Shown here: piece by piece, positions 32,210-40,222 of the stretch
Layout of the letters: each line of letters starts with the position of its first letter
Numbering within the stretch: position 1 is the first letter of the stretch
NCBI GenBank assembly: GCA_026415505.1
Contig: JAOAGY010000039.1
Location: 1-64,000, forward strand
Length of the DNA stretch: 64,000 bases
From: Chlorobiota bacterium
Lineage (GTDB): Bacteria > Bacteroidota > Ignavibacteria > Kapaibacteriales > NICIL-2
Direction: 5' to 3'
Position numbers and translations under genes: made by a program
Notes under the pieces: model-generated
What the model saw: only the letters and a program-made list of their open reading frames with translations
Databases searched by the model: none
What the model was told of the DNA's origin: nothing

Positions 32210-33475
32210 TCAGAACGTCAACCCGACACGCAAACGCCACAGCCCGATGCGCCGCCCTTGCGGAATAGCGGTGCCATCGTAGATCAACTCGTCGCCGATG
32301 CCGAGCGAGCGATAGCCGATGTCGATGCCCAAATCAGCCCACGAGCCGAGCGGAAGCTCGACGCCAGCACCGATGCCGAACGTCAGCGGGGGAGCCGAGG
32401 CGTTCATCCGCAACGAGTAGTTCGGCACGACGAGATTGAGTCCCGGAATCTGCAGTCCGCAATCGGCGATGATCGAATCGAGCTCTGCGACACGGCGTTC
32501 CTTGTCCTGATCGAGGCTCAGCGAGAAGCGCCACAGGTTCATCGTCAGCCGATCGATCGCGGTGCCGAGCTGCGCATAGACGAACGGACGCATGCACGCC
32601 AGCGTGCGATCGAAGTTGTAGCGCACGTGCAATGCCAGCGTGGGGCGGTTGTAGTCTTGGGGCGGTGTGGCGGCGAACATGTTGTACGCTCGCGTGCCGG
32701 TCGTGAACGCCAAGCCGATGCCCCAGCGGTAACAGTAGTCGGTGCGGAGTGCCAGCGCGGTTTCTTCTTCGAGCGTCGGCTCGTTGTCACAGGGTTTGGC
32801 TCCTTCGCGGCGGAGCATGTTGGCGGTGACGCCGAAGCGAAAGCCAGCGGCAATTTCTGCGGCGAAAGTGCTGCGCTCTTCGGCAGTGGAACGATCGCGC
32901 CAGTCTGTGTACGTGAACAAGCCGGGAATAGCGCGCAGTTCGACAAAATACCACGAACACGAACGCTCCGGACAGCTCAGCCGCCACGAGGGAAGCTGCA
33001 GCGCGACATCCAGCCGATCGCAGTCGCAGCCTGCCGTTCGGACCGGGACGTCGCGGATTTCCGGGATACCGGTGACAGTGTTGTAGGAGCGGACGCGGTT
33101 TTTGTTGTCGTACTGATTGCGCACCATCGCACGCTCGCGGGCAGGAAGCACGACATCGCCGACAGGAATCAGCTCGATGCACTCGCGCCGCTGGGCAGCG
33201 CACCGCGACAGGAACACGAAAAACGTGTCTTGTCGCATTGTGCCGCTGGTATCCCGTTGTGAGCGGATGAGCATTTCGAGCACCGTTCCGCGCAGCGTGC
33301 GTCCGTCGCGACGGTTCGTGCCGGTTTCGTCGCAGATGCACGGTGCGGTTTCGTAGTGGAACTGCCGGTCCGGTCGAATATCGAGCGCATCGTCGAAGCG
33401 TTGGAGCGGTTGCGTCGAGCCGCATCCCCACAGGAGCGCAGCAACAGCAGCACTGATCAGCAAACCTCGTTTCAT
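32210..33475 (-). CDS. Cysteine-rich lipoprotein with predicted outer-membrane beta-barrel
   Basis: 421 residues. The signal LISAAVAALLWGC has lipobox LWGC (Cys18). Residues 35-190 contain paired cysteines (CIC, then CAAQRREC, CDC, SCPERSCSW) that probably form disulfides in the periplasm. From about residue 200 the sequence alternates as membrane strands (AAEIAAGFRFGVTA, CYRWGIGLAFTTG, PTLALHVRYNF, FGIGAGVELPLG) and ends IGLWRLRVGLTF, a standard barrel end. It overlaps the upstream gene by 4 bp (ATGA) and lies 11 bp before the PD40 lipoprotein. I do not recognise the family. Confidence 0.78.
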   Translation of the reverse strand: MKRGLLISAAVAALLWGCGSTQPLQRFDDALDIRPDRQFHYETAPCICDETGTNRRDGRTLRGTVLEMLIRSQRDTSGTMRQDTFFVFLSRCAAQRRECIELIPVGDVVLPARERAMVRNQYDNKNRVRSYNTVTGIPEIRDVPVRTAGCDCDRLDVALQLPSWRLSCPERSCSWYFVELRAIPGLFTYTDWRDRSTAEERSTFAAEIAAGFRFGVTANMLRREGAKPCDNEPTLEEETALALRTDYCYRWGIGLAFTTGTRAYNMFAATPPQDYNRPTLALHVRYNFDRTLACMRPFVYAQLGTAIDRLTMNLWRFSLSLDQDKERRVAELDSIIADCGLQIPGLNLVVPNYSLRMNASAPPLTFGIGAGVELPLGSWADLGIDIGYRSLGIGDELIYDGTAIPQGRRIGLWRLRVGLTF

Positions 33476-34047
33476 TGCCCACCTCCGAGTGCAAGGTTGA
33501 ACGTAACGATTGCTTGGAAGGAGCTCAAAAACGGTCGGTACTTGCTGCGGATCAGGGCGTTCGGTGCATGATACCGCAGTGCGACGTCAACAAACCAGCC
33601 GCAGCACGGCGAGTCGTAGAAGATCACACCGCCGACACCGATGCTGTAGCCGAAGCCTGTGCTGCTGCCGGCGCGGCGCGAGGGAAAGTCGTATGGCGGT
33701 GTCGTCGCGATCGTGCTCAAACCGAGCGCCAGCGAGGCGTAGAGCGGCACCTGGGTCGGCTCCCACGGCCACCACCGCAGCTCGCCCGCGAGGAAACCGC
33801 CGTCGGTGTAGCCATGACGCTGGGGCGGAAGCGAATCCAGTGGCGCCAGCGGCGAATACTCCATGCGCACGCCGTACCACCAGTGGCAGTACTGCCGCGA
33901 CATGAGCAGGAGCGTTCCGCCCAGCGCCGGACGGTTCACGCTTCTGTAGTCGGGATTTTCGGGGCGGTGGTAGGTCGCTCCTGCCCCGACGAACCACTGC
34001 GCTGTTGCCAGTACCGGCAGCGCGAGAAACAGAATCAATCGCCACAT
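33472..34047 (-). CDS. Small outer-membrane beta-barrel protein
   Basis: 191 residues from the ATG at 34047; MWRLILFLALPVLATAQ is a clear signal peptide ending at AQ. The mature protein begins WFVGAGATYHRP and alternates hydrophobic and polar residues with many Gly, Tyr and Trp, ending SSFQAIVTFNLALGGGQ; eight strands are plausible. It is the first gene of the operon with the two lipoproteins and overlaps the second by ATGA. No family recognised. It may be a partner or pore for the downstream lipoproteins, which is inference from the operon alone. Confidence 0.75.
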   Translation of the reverse strand: MWRLILFLALPVLATAQWFVGAGATYHRPENPDYRSVNRPALGGTLLLMSRQYCHWWYGVRMEYSPLAPLDSLPPQRHGYTDGGFLAGELRWWPWEPTQVPLYASLALGLSTIATTPPYDFPSRRAGSSTGFGYSIGVGGVIFYDSPCCGWFVDVALRYHAPNALIRSKYRPFLSSFQAIVTFNLALGGGQ

Positions 34048-34204
34048 ACGCAAGCTCCACGAGGGTGAGACATTCCACACACGGTCTTCCACGCCGAGAC
34101 CCGAAGCGAGCGACGAACATCATTGTTGTGACGTGCGTAATGAGAAAGTTCTCGGAGAAACACAATGTCCCGCTGCCCTCGCTACGCCCCTTTACCTGCT
34201 CGTG

Positions 34205-35608
34205 CTACTTGACAACCATCGCGTATGCCCCGATGCATACCGATACAGCGATCGCGGTTTTCGCCCAAAGCATGCCCTGCTGAGGTAGCACTGACGCCGC
34301 GATCGCGACGATGGCGCACATTACCGCTGCTACAACGATGCTTCCCCACGGATACGATACCGCCAGCACGCCTCGCGACAGTCGAGCTGCGACGATTGCA
34401 CCGACGACATAGGCGCCCAGCGTCGCCCATGCTGCGCCGAGATAATCCGCAAGCGGAATGAGCGCGAGATTGAGCACGATATTGGCAATGGCGGCGCTGC
34501 CGTGTACCAGCGGCAACAGCGAGGTGCGCTTGGCGATCTGAATGCTGGCTACCATGGCGGTCGTCACACCGAGCGCGATGTAGCCAGCCATGACGATCGG
34601 GACGACACCGAGACCGCGCCAATACTCGGCTCCGATCAGGTGACCCCGACCGATCGGAATCGCAACGATGTCGCCGACGAGCAGCGTCACGACCGAAAAG
34701 AGCGCCACAGCTACCGCCAAGAAATACCGCATCGCGCGCGCCAGCAACGTGCCGATGTTCGGATCGTCGGCGTGCTGCAAGTAGAGCGGGCGCCACGCCG
34801 TCTCGAACACCGACACCGCGAGCATCATCGGAATAGCGAGCCGATAGTTGGCGTTGTAGATGCCGACGGCATCGCTGCCAGCCAGCCAGCCGAGTAGCGG
34901 ACGATCGGCGACCTGGACGACCATCGCAGCAAGTGCCGCCGGCACCGTCGGCGCGCCGAACCGCAGCAGCGCACCGAACAATGCACCATCGAATTGCCAC
35001 CGCAGTCGCGGCAGCACGATCGGCACTGCAGCGAGTGCGCCGAGAAGCGACGACGATACCGCTGCGATCATCACGCCCTCGACTCCCCACCCCCGCGAGG
35101 CGACGAGCAGGACGTTCAACGCGACATTGACCGCCACGACCGCCACGCGCAGCGCTGCGAACAGCACCGCACGGCGTTCCATCCGCAGCATCGCAAAGGG
35201 AATCGTTGCGACGGCATCGAACGCGACGACGAAAAGCGCCATCTGCACCCACCCAGCAGCCCCCGTGCCAGCCAGCGAAAGCACAGACGCAAGCGCCGGT
35301 GCTGCGACGATTCCGATACCAGCCATCGCCGACGCGATCGCAACGACACCAGCCATCGCATGCGTCAGGACGGCTTCCGGCGGACGTTTTTCGACCCAAT
35401 AGCGCATGAACGCTTGCTCGAAGCCGAACGTGGCGACGACGCTCGCCAGCGCCATCAGCGCGTAGAGCTGCGCCACGTCCCCGAGCTGTGCCGGTGCCAA
35501 AACGTTCGTGTAGAGCGGCGTCAGCAGGAACGTCAGCAGCCGCTGAACGACGGTGCTCAAGCCGTAAATGACCGAATCGCGTGCGAGCTGCCGAAAGGGA
35601 CTACTCAT
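34205..35608 (-). CDS. Wzx-like polysaccharide flippase (MOP superfamily)
   Basis: 467 residues from the ATG at 35608; the longer open frame upstream is fbp in another frame. It has about 14 hydrophobic helices. The N-terminus LARDSVIYGLSTVVQRLLTFLLTPLYTNVL is the typical start of O-antigen/teichoic-acid flippases, and FGAPTVPAALAAMVVQVADRPLLGWLAG is the second-half repeat. It should flip undecaprenyl-linked oligosaccharides across the inner membrane. No other polysaccharide gene adjoins it; it overlaps the fbp 3' end by 8 bp, so both are co-translated. Confidence 0.88.
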   Translation of the reverse strand: MSSPFRQLARDSVIYGLSTVVQRLLTFLLTPLYTNVLAPAQLGDVAQLYALMALASVVATFGFEQAFMRYWVEKRPPEAVLTHAMAGVVAIASAMAGIGIVAAPALASVLSLAGTGAAGWVQMALFVVAFDAVATIPFAMLRMERRAVLFAALRVAVVAVNVALNVLLVASRGWGVEGVMIAAVSSSLLGALAAVPIVLPRLRWQFDGALFGALLRFGAPTVPAALAAMVVQVADRPLLGWLAGSDAVGIYNANYRLAIPMMLAVSVFETAWRPLYLQHADDPNIGTLLARAMRYFLAVAVALFSVVTLLVGDIVAIPIGRGHLIGAEYWRGLGVVPIVMAGYIALGVTTAMVASIQIAKRTSLLPLVHGSAAIANIVLNLALIPLADYLGAAWATLGAYVVGAIVAARLSRGVLAVSYPWGSIVVAAVMCAIVAIAASVLPQQGMLWAKTAIAVSVCIGAYAMVVK

Positions 35609-36632
35609 GAGCACGTTGGGTGGGATGCTCCCCGCGCAGGAATTGCTCCAGCTCGGTGACGTCCTCGCTGCTGCCCATGAACACCGGCGTGCGCTGGTGG
35701 ATGTCGGTCGGCTCGATGCGCAAGACGTCGCAACATCCGTTGGAGGCACGTCCGCCGGCTTCGGTGACGATTTTCGCCAGCGGATTGACTTCGTAAATCA
35801 AGCGGAGCTTGCCTTCGGGATTTTTTCGATTGCCCGGATACATGAAGATGCCGCCGTAAAACAGCGTCCGATGAACGTCGGCGACAGCGGTTCCGACGTA
35901 GCGCAGCGAGTACGGGCGCCGTCCGTCGGTTGAGGGCGTCTTGAGGTACTCGACGTACTGCTGCAAGCGCTCCTCCCAGAGCGAGAAACTGCCTTCGTTG
36001 ACGCTGTAGATCGAACCGTGCGGTGGAATGCGCACCTGCGGATGCGACAGCAAAAACTCGCCGATCGTCGGATCGAACGTGAACACGTCCACACCCATGC
36101 CGGTCGTGTACACCAGTTGTGTGCTGCTGCCATAGACAGCGTAGCCAGCGCAGACCTGTTTGTAGCCGGGCTGCAAAATGTCTTCGAGCGTACCGGGAGT
36201 GTCGAGCGATTCGTCGAGCCGGCGGTAGATCGAAAAAATCGTCCCGATGGTGATGTTGGCATCGATGTTCGACGAGCCGTCGAGCGGATCGAACACCATC
36301 ACGTACTTGCCGCGGCGGTAGTTCGAGGGAATGTGGATCAGACCTTCGGCTTCTTCCGATGCCATCACGCACAAGTGTCCGCCGTGATCCATGGCGCGGA
36401 AGATGACGTCGTGCGCCAGTTCGTCGAGTTTGCGGACTTCCTCGCCGTGGACGTTGACAACGCGCGTCGAGCCGAGCAGATCGGTCAAGCCGGCTCGTCG
36501 TACGTCGCGCGCGATGATGCGAAGCGCCAGCGTCAGATCGCGAAGGATGCGGGAGAATTCCCCTGTCGCTTGCGGAAATTGCTGCTGCTGTTCGGCGATG
36601 TGCCGCTCGATGGTGATCAGTTTTTGCTGCAT
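35601..36632 (-). CDS. fbp: Fructose-1,6-bisphosphatase, class 1
   Basis: 343 residues from the ATG at 36632, close to the usual 332-340. The metal and phosphate signature is present: EEAEGLIHIPSNYRRGKYVMVFDPLDGSSNID, with the EDPLDGSSN core shown as FDPLDGSSN, and the C-terminal RLIYEVNPLAKIVTEAGGRAS. It hydrolyses fructose 1,6-bisphosphate to fructose 6-phosphate, the key step of gluconeogenesis. A TATCTTTG box lies 27 bp before the start. The longer open frame to 36713 is not supported. Confidence 0.96.
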   Translation of the reverse strand: MQQKLITIERHIAEQQQQFPQATGEFSRILRDLTLALRIIARDVRRAGLTDLLGSTRVVNVHGEEVRKLDELAHDVIFRAMDHGGHLCVMASEEAEGLIHIPSNYRRGKYVMVFDPLDGSSNIDANITIGTIFSIYRRLDESLDTPGTLEDILQPGYKQVCAGYAVYGSSTQLVYTTGMGVDVFTFDPTIGEFLLSHPQVRIPPHGSIYSVNEGSFSLWEERLQQYVEYLKTPSTDGRRPYSLRYVGTAVADVHRTLFYGGIFMYPGNRKNPEGKLRLIYEVNPLAKIVTEAGGRASNGCCDVLRIEPTDIHQRTPVFMGSSEDVTELEQFLRGEHPTQRAHE

Positions 36633-36658
36633 CGTCGGTCCAAAGTCATTGCGCAGCG

Positions 36659-36666
36659 CAAAGATA
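36659..36666 (-). promoter_or_regulatory. Putative -7 promoter element TATCTTTG for fbp
   Basis: Exact TAnnTTTG match on the minus strand, 27 bp before the ATG at 36632. It sets the shorter fbp start. Confidence 0.5.
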
Positions 36667-36801
36667 GCGTGCTGCCGGCAACGCCGATGCAGGGCTCTAT
36701 CCCAGAGCCGCAAGCGGCATGCTCCACCGGTAGTGCGATCACACCAGCGACATGCTCGATCCGTCTTTGTGGTCGGTCAACTCGGTTCATTGGCGACACG
36801 T

Positions 36802-37455
36802 ATGCGAGCACTCGTCAGTTTGAGCGGAACACTACCGACCAGCACCGAACTCGGCAAGCTTCGCTACGACACCGTCATCGCTGCCGACGGATCGGCGTGG
36901 CAATTGCTCGAACGCGGTGTCGTTCCGCACGCCATTGTCGGCGACCTCGATTCGTTCCACCGGATACCGCACGCGGAATCGGCATTCCCGGGCTGCCACA
37001 TCGTCCACATGCCCGATCAAGATGCAAACGATTTCGAGAAAGCTCTGCGGTTCGGCGTGGCGTGGGGCGCCGATGAGTTCGTCGTCGTCGGCATGAACGG
37101 CGGCGAGTTGGAACACACGCTCAATAACTGGAGCGTGTTCATGCGATACAGCCGTCGCCTCCCGCTGTGCGTGTACGATGCGGGTCGGATCGGTCGCGCT
37201 GTGTACGAGACACTGACCCTACCGAGTCAGCCGGGAGAGATTATTTCGATCATCCCGCAGCCGCGCGCAGTGCTGACAGCCCGTGGCGTCGTGTGGGGAC
37301 TCGACGGCGAGTTGCTCGAACTCGGCACACGCGAAGGCGCACGCAATCAATCGTGCGCCGATGTCGTCGAAATTACCGTCCACGAAGGCAGCGTTCTGGT
37401 GTTCTACGATGCTTTCGCTCCCTGGCGCCGGGACGGCACTTCGGTCGTACAATAG
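36802..37455 (+). CDS. Thiamine pyrophosphokinase
   Basis: 217 residues. VIAADGSAWQLLERGVVPHAIVGDLDSF carries the nucleotide-binding GDLDS motif, followed by DQDANDFEKAL (the QDxxDFxK signature) and GMNGGELEHTLNN. The C-terminal half matches the thiamine-binding domain (GRAVYETLTLPSQPGEIISIIPQP, GVVWGLDGELLELG, NQSCADVVEITVHEGSVLVFY). It converts thiamine plus ATP to thiamine diphosphate and AMP. The ATG is chosen as the first Met before the family start. No TPP riboswitch is visible in the 170-bp divergent region shared with fbp. Confidence 0.93.
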   Translation: MRALVSLSGTLPTSTELGKLRYDTVIAADGSAWQLLERGVVPHAIVGDLDSFHRIPHAESAFPGCHIVHMPDQDANDFEKALRFGVAWGADEFVVVGMNGGELEHTLNNWSVFMRYSRRLPLCVYDAGRIGRAVYETLTLPSQPGEIISIIPQPRAVLTARGVVWGLDGELLELGTREGARNQSCADVVEITVHEGSVLVFYDAFAPWRRDGTSVVQ

Positions 37456-37545
37456 TTGCGTTCGGCTCCCGTTTTCCCTCTCCGCACTATTTTCGCGCCC
37501 ATTTTCGATACCGACACGCAGGTTTCACACTCGATCGGAGGTGCG

Positions 37546-37788
37546 ATGTTCTGGACCTTGGAACTGGCAAAGTACTTAGAGGACGCACCCTGGCCAGCGA
37601 CGAAAGAAGAGCTGCTCGACTACGCCAACCGCACCGGGGCACCGCAACAAGTCCTCGACAACTTGATGGAGCTGGAAGATAGCGACATTCTCTACGAAAG
37701 CATCGAGGACATCTGGCCCGAGTACGACAGCGAATCGTACTACTTCAGCGACGAAGACGAAGACGAAAGCCCCGACATCTTCACCTGA
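37546..37788 (+). CDS. DUF2795 family small acidic protein
   Basis: 80 residues. FWTLELAKYLEDAPWPATKEELLDYANRTGAPQQVLDNL matches DUF2795, a short winged-helix-like domain, followed by an acidic tail rich in Glu and Asp (SDEDEDESPD). A GGAGG lies 5 bp before the ATG. Members in other phyla are often called DNA-binding by similarity, but the function is unknown, and the acidic tail makes free DNA binding doubtful. Homologues in Chlorobi-related genomes have the same short length as far as I recall. Confidence 0.8.
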   Translation: MFWTLELAKYLEDAPWPATKEELLDYANRTGAPQQVLDNLMELEDSDILYESIEDIWPEYDSESYYFSDEDEDESPDIFT

Positions 37789-37878
37789 TGCGAACCGAAT
37801 CGTCACGCGGGGCACGCGAGCGCATCGTCGCATGCCGGGCGGTGCCAAAACCTGTGCAGCACCTGATCCGAACGGCGC

Positions 37879-38787
37879 GTGGATAGCGTAGCGCTCATCG
37901 GACTCGTCGGAGCAGGGATCGCCTGGCGCCGGATTGCGCGTTTGCCCTCGGCGGAGGTGGTGCGCCGCAGTGTGTCGTCGCTGGTGTTCTACGTTCTGCT
38001 GCCGGCGCTGACGTTTCGTTCGATGCTGCATGCACCGCTGGGGGACGTCCTGTGGAAGGTGCCGCTGGCAGCCAGCGTGGGGATTGTCGTTGCATCGGCG
38101 ATAGCGCTGGTCGTAACTCGAAAGCAGATTCTGCCGCATCGGGCGGCTGCAGCGGCATTGGCTGCCGGCTGGGGCAACGTGACCTATTTGGGAATCCCCG
38201 TGTTGTCTGCGGCTTTCGGCAACGAGGCGACGTTCGTCGCGGTGCTCTACGATTTTGCCGCCTCGACGCCGCTGCTGTGGACGCTCGGTGTCGCGCTGGC
38301 TGTTCGGAACGTTCACGATCGCAGCCAGGTGGAATCTCCCTGGCGTCGTGTATCGGCTGTCCCGCCGCTGTGGGCAGCGGTCGCGGGAATTCTCGGCAAT
38401 GCGATTGCGCTGGAGATTCCGCCCCTTGCCGATCGCATGCTGTGGCTTCTGGGGAGCGCTGTCGTGCCGCTAATGATGTTCGTGCTCGGGCTATCGCTCC
38501 GTTGGGAGTATCTTCGCCGCTGGCGCGAGCTTGTGCCGGTCGCTGCGCTCAAATTGACGCTTGCGCCGCTCGTCGTGCTCGGCGTCGGCATTGCTATCGG
38601 GTTGCAGGGAACGATCCTGCGCGCGGTCTTGCTGGAAGCAGCCATGCCGACGATGATGCTCACGCTCGTCGTCGCCGAGCGCTATCGGCTCGATGTCGAG
38701 TACATCGCCGCTGCCATTGCGCTGACGACCGTCGCCAGCGCAGCGACGCTGCCGCTGTGGTGGTGGTTGGGTTCAATGCTCGGCTGA
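37879..38787 (+). CDS. AEC family transporter (auxin efflux carrier-like)
   Basis: 302 residues from a GTG start, with about 10 hydrophobic helices in two inverted halves, the size and layout of the AEC family. Signatures include VFYVLLPALTFRSML near residue 36 and GWGNVTYLGIPVLSAAFG near residue 96, where the conserved Asn breaks the helix. Family members export or import organic acids or malonate in bacteria; the substrate here is unknown. It is followed 38 bp later by the DUF3108 gene on the same strand. Confidence 0.87.
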   Translation: MDSVALIGLVGAGIAWRRIARLPSAEVVRRSVSSLVFYVLLPALTFRSMLHAPLGDVLWKVPLAASVGIVVASAIALVVTRKQILPHRAAAAALAAGWGNVTYLGIPVLSAAFGNEATFVAVLYDFAASTPLLWTLGVALAVRNVHDRSQVESPWRRVSAVPPLWAAVAGILGNAIALEIPPLADRMLWLLGSAVVPLMMFVLGLSLRWEYLRRWRELVPVAALKLTLAPLVVLGVGIAIGLQGTILRAVLLEAAMPTMMLTLVVAERYRLDVEYIAAAIALTTVASAATLPLWWWLGSMLG

Positions 38788-38825
38788 GCGGTGCGTCTTT
38801 GCCAATGTTCACTGTGGCTCGTACC

Positions 38826-39623
38826 ATGAAACGATTTTTCGTCTGCACTGCTGCTCTGGCGCTTGCGACGTTGCCCTCGCCATCGGGCGACGACCTTCGC
38901 TATGTGCCCAACGAGGCGTTCGGATTCGGCGAGCGGCTCGAATTTCGCATCGGCTACAAGTTCATCACTGCCGGGCGCGCATACTTCCAGATCGCGCCGG
39001 AGCCGATCTATCGCGAGGGTCGGCCGTGCTACGACATCTGGTTCGAGGTACGTTCGCTCGAATCGCTCGACTGGCTCTACCGCGTCCGCGACCGCTACCG
39101 AACGGTGCTCGACGTCGCCGGCATTTTCCCGTGGGAGTTCGAACAGCACATTCGCGAAGGCAACTTCCGCCGCGACTTCAGCGCACGCTTCGATCAGCGC
39201 AACCGCAAAGCGATCACCACCGAGGGCACCTTCGACGTACCGCAATACGTCCACGACATCGTCTCGGCGTTCTACTACGTTCGCACGCTCGATTTGCGCT
39301 CGTATTCCAAAGGCGCGATCGTCCAATTGCAGAATTTCTTCGACCGACAAACGCACGACTTGGGCGTGAAAATTTGGGGTCGCCAAACCGTCGAGGTCGA
39401 AGCGGGAACATTCCGCTGCATCGTCGTCGAGCCGCTCATCCGCGAAGGTGGATTGTTCAAAAGCGAGGGGCGAATTCTGATCTGGCTCAGCGACGACGAT
39501 CGCAAAATCCCGGTCAAGGTCAGCACAAAAATTCCCATCGGTTCGATCGATGCCGAACTGACCGGCTACAGCGGACTGCGAGGACCGCTTACGGCACGAA
39601 TAGCCTCGCCCAACGACCGCTGA
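38826..39623 (+). CDS. DUF3108 family secreted protein
   Basis: 265 residues. MKRFFVCTAALALATLPSPSG is a signal peptide. The mature part matches DUF3108: GERLEFRIGYKFITAGRAYFQI, YDIWFEVRSLESLDWLYRVRDRY, EGTFDVPQYVHDIVSAFYYVRTLDL, KIWGRQTVEVEAGTFRCIVVEPL and ILIWLSDDDRKIPVKVSTKIPIGSI. The fold is beta-rich and periplasmic; the role is unknown, and family members sometimes occur with lipoprotein or cell-envelope genes. It precedes a bitopic protein gene by 7 bp. Confidence 0.88.
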   Translation: MKRFFVCTAALALATLPSPSGDDLRYVPNEAFGFGERLEFRIGYKFITAGRAYFQIAPEPIYREGRPCYDIWFEVRSLESLDWLYRVRDRYRTVLDVAGIFPWEFEQHIREGNFRRDFSARFDQRNRKAITTEGTFDVPQYVHDIVSAFYYVRTLDLRSYSKGAIVQLQNFFDRQTHDLGVKIWGRQTVEVEAGTFRCIVVEPLIREGGLFKSEGRILIWLSDDDRKIPVKVSTKIPIGSIDAELTGYSGLRGPLTARIASPNDR

Positions 39624-39630
39624 GCCAGAG

Positions 39631-40173
39631 ATGGGCTGCACAACGTCGGTCGGCGCGGTACTTGTCGCAGCAGCGGTGCTCTGCAGCGGGCAGGTGCGGA
39701 CGAACTTTTCGCTGCTCGATTCGATGGTCGCACGTGCAGTGAGCGATCTGCCGTGTGGCGGGTGCGATTCTGCCGTCGTCCTACCGTATCAGTCCGCGGC
39801 GCGGTGGCTCGTTGTCGAAAAGTGGATAGCATCGGGGAAAACCACTACCGAAAATGCTCGCTGCACACTGGCGATCGCCGATTGCGCGGTGCGATATGCC
39901 CTGCATCCGACCGAGCGTGATTCTGTGATCAGAACCGTTACCGTTGACGTGCGGCTGATGACGCCGGACACCACTTGCCGTTCGATGAGTCAGTATGCCG
40001 ACACGCTCGCGCGAGAGGACATCGTCGCTGTCGAACTACCACGCTCGGAGCTGACGTCGAGCCCGGTGCCCCCGCCACCGCGCTCATTGTGGGACGATTT
40101 GCTCGAACCGGTGGTCATCGTCGCGTCGGTCGCCACGACGCTTTTGCTGCTGTTTACAGCCCGCTCGCGGTAG
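39631..40173 (+). CDS. Bitopic exported protein, unknown
   Basis: 180 residues. An N-terminal signal (MGCTTSVGAVLVAAAVLCSG) and a C-terminal hydrophobic helix (EPVVIVASVATTLLLLF, about residues 155-173) flank a soluble part with five cysteines (CGGC at 42-45, one at 78, one at 86, one at 116), so it is likely a periplasmic domain anchored at its C-terminus. The spacing CGGC is not a redox CxxC of thioredoxin type, but it could bind metal. The gene is 7 bp after the DUF3108 gene and 50 bp before fabF. No family recognised. Confidence 0.65.
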   Translation: MGCTTSVGAVLVAAAVLCSGQVRTNFSLLDSMVARAVSDLPCGGCDSAVVLPYQSAARWLVVEKWIASGKTTTENARCTLAIADCAVRYALHPTERDSVIRTVTVDVRLMTPDTTCRSMSQYADTLAREDIVAVELPRSELTSSPVPPPPRSLWDDLLEPVVIVASVATTLLLLFTARSR

Positions 40174-40222
40174 CTTTGCACGTTTTGTATTCTTGCGCTT
40201 GTTTCACCGAACGCGAACGACT

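Noticed and set aside
34182-35399. Minus-strand 405-aa ORF inside the flippase
   Set aside because: Out-of-frame shadow rich in Arg, Gly and Cys; the flippase frame has 14 clear helices.
36632-36801. TPP riboswitch before the thiamine pyrophosphokinase gene
   Set aside because: The 170-bp spacer lacks the CUGAGA and ACCUGA core segments.
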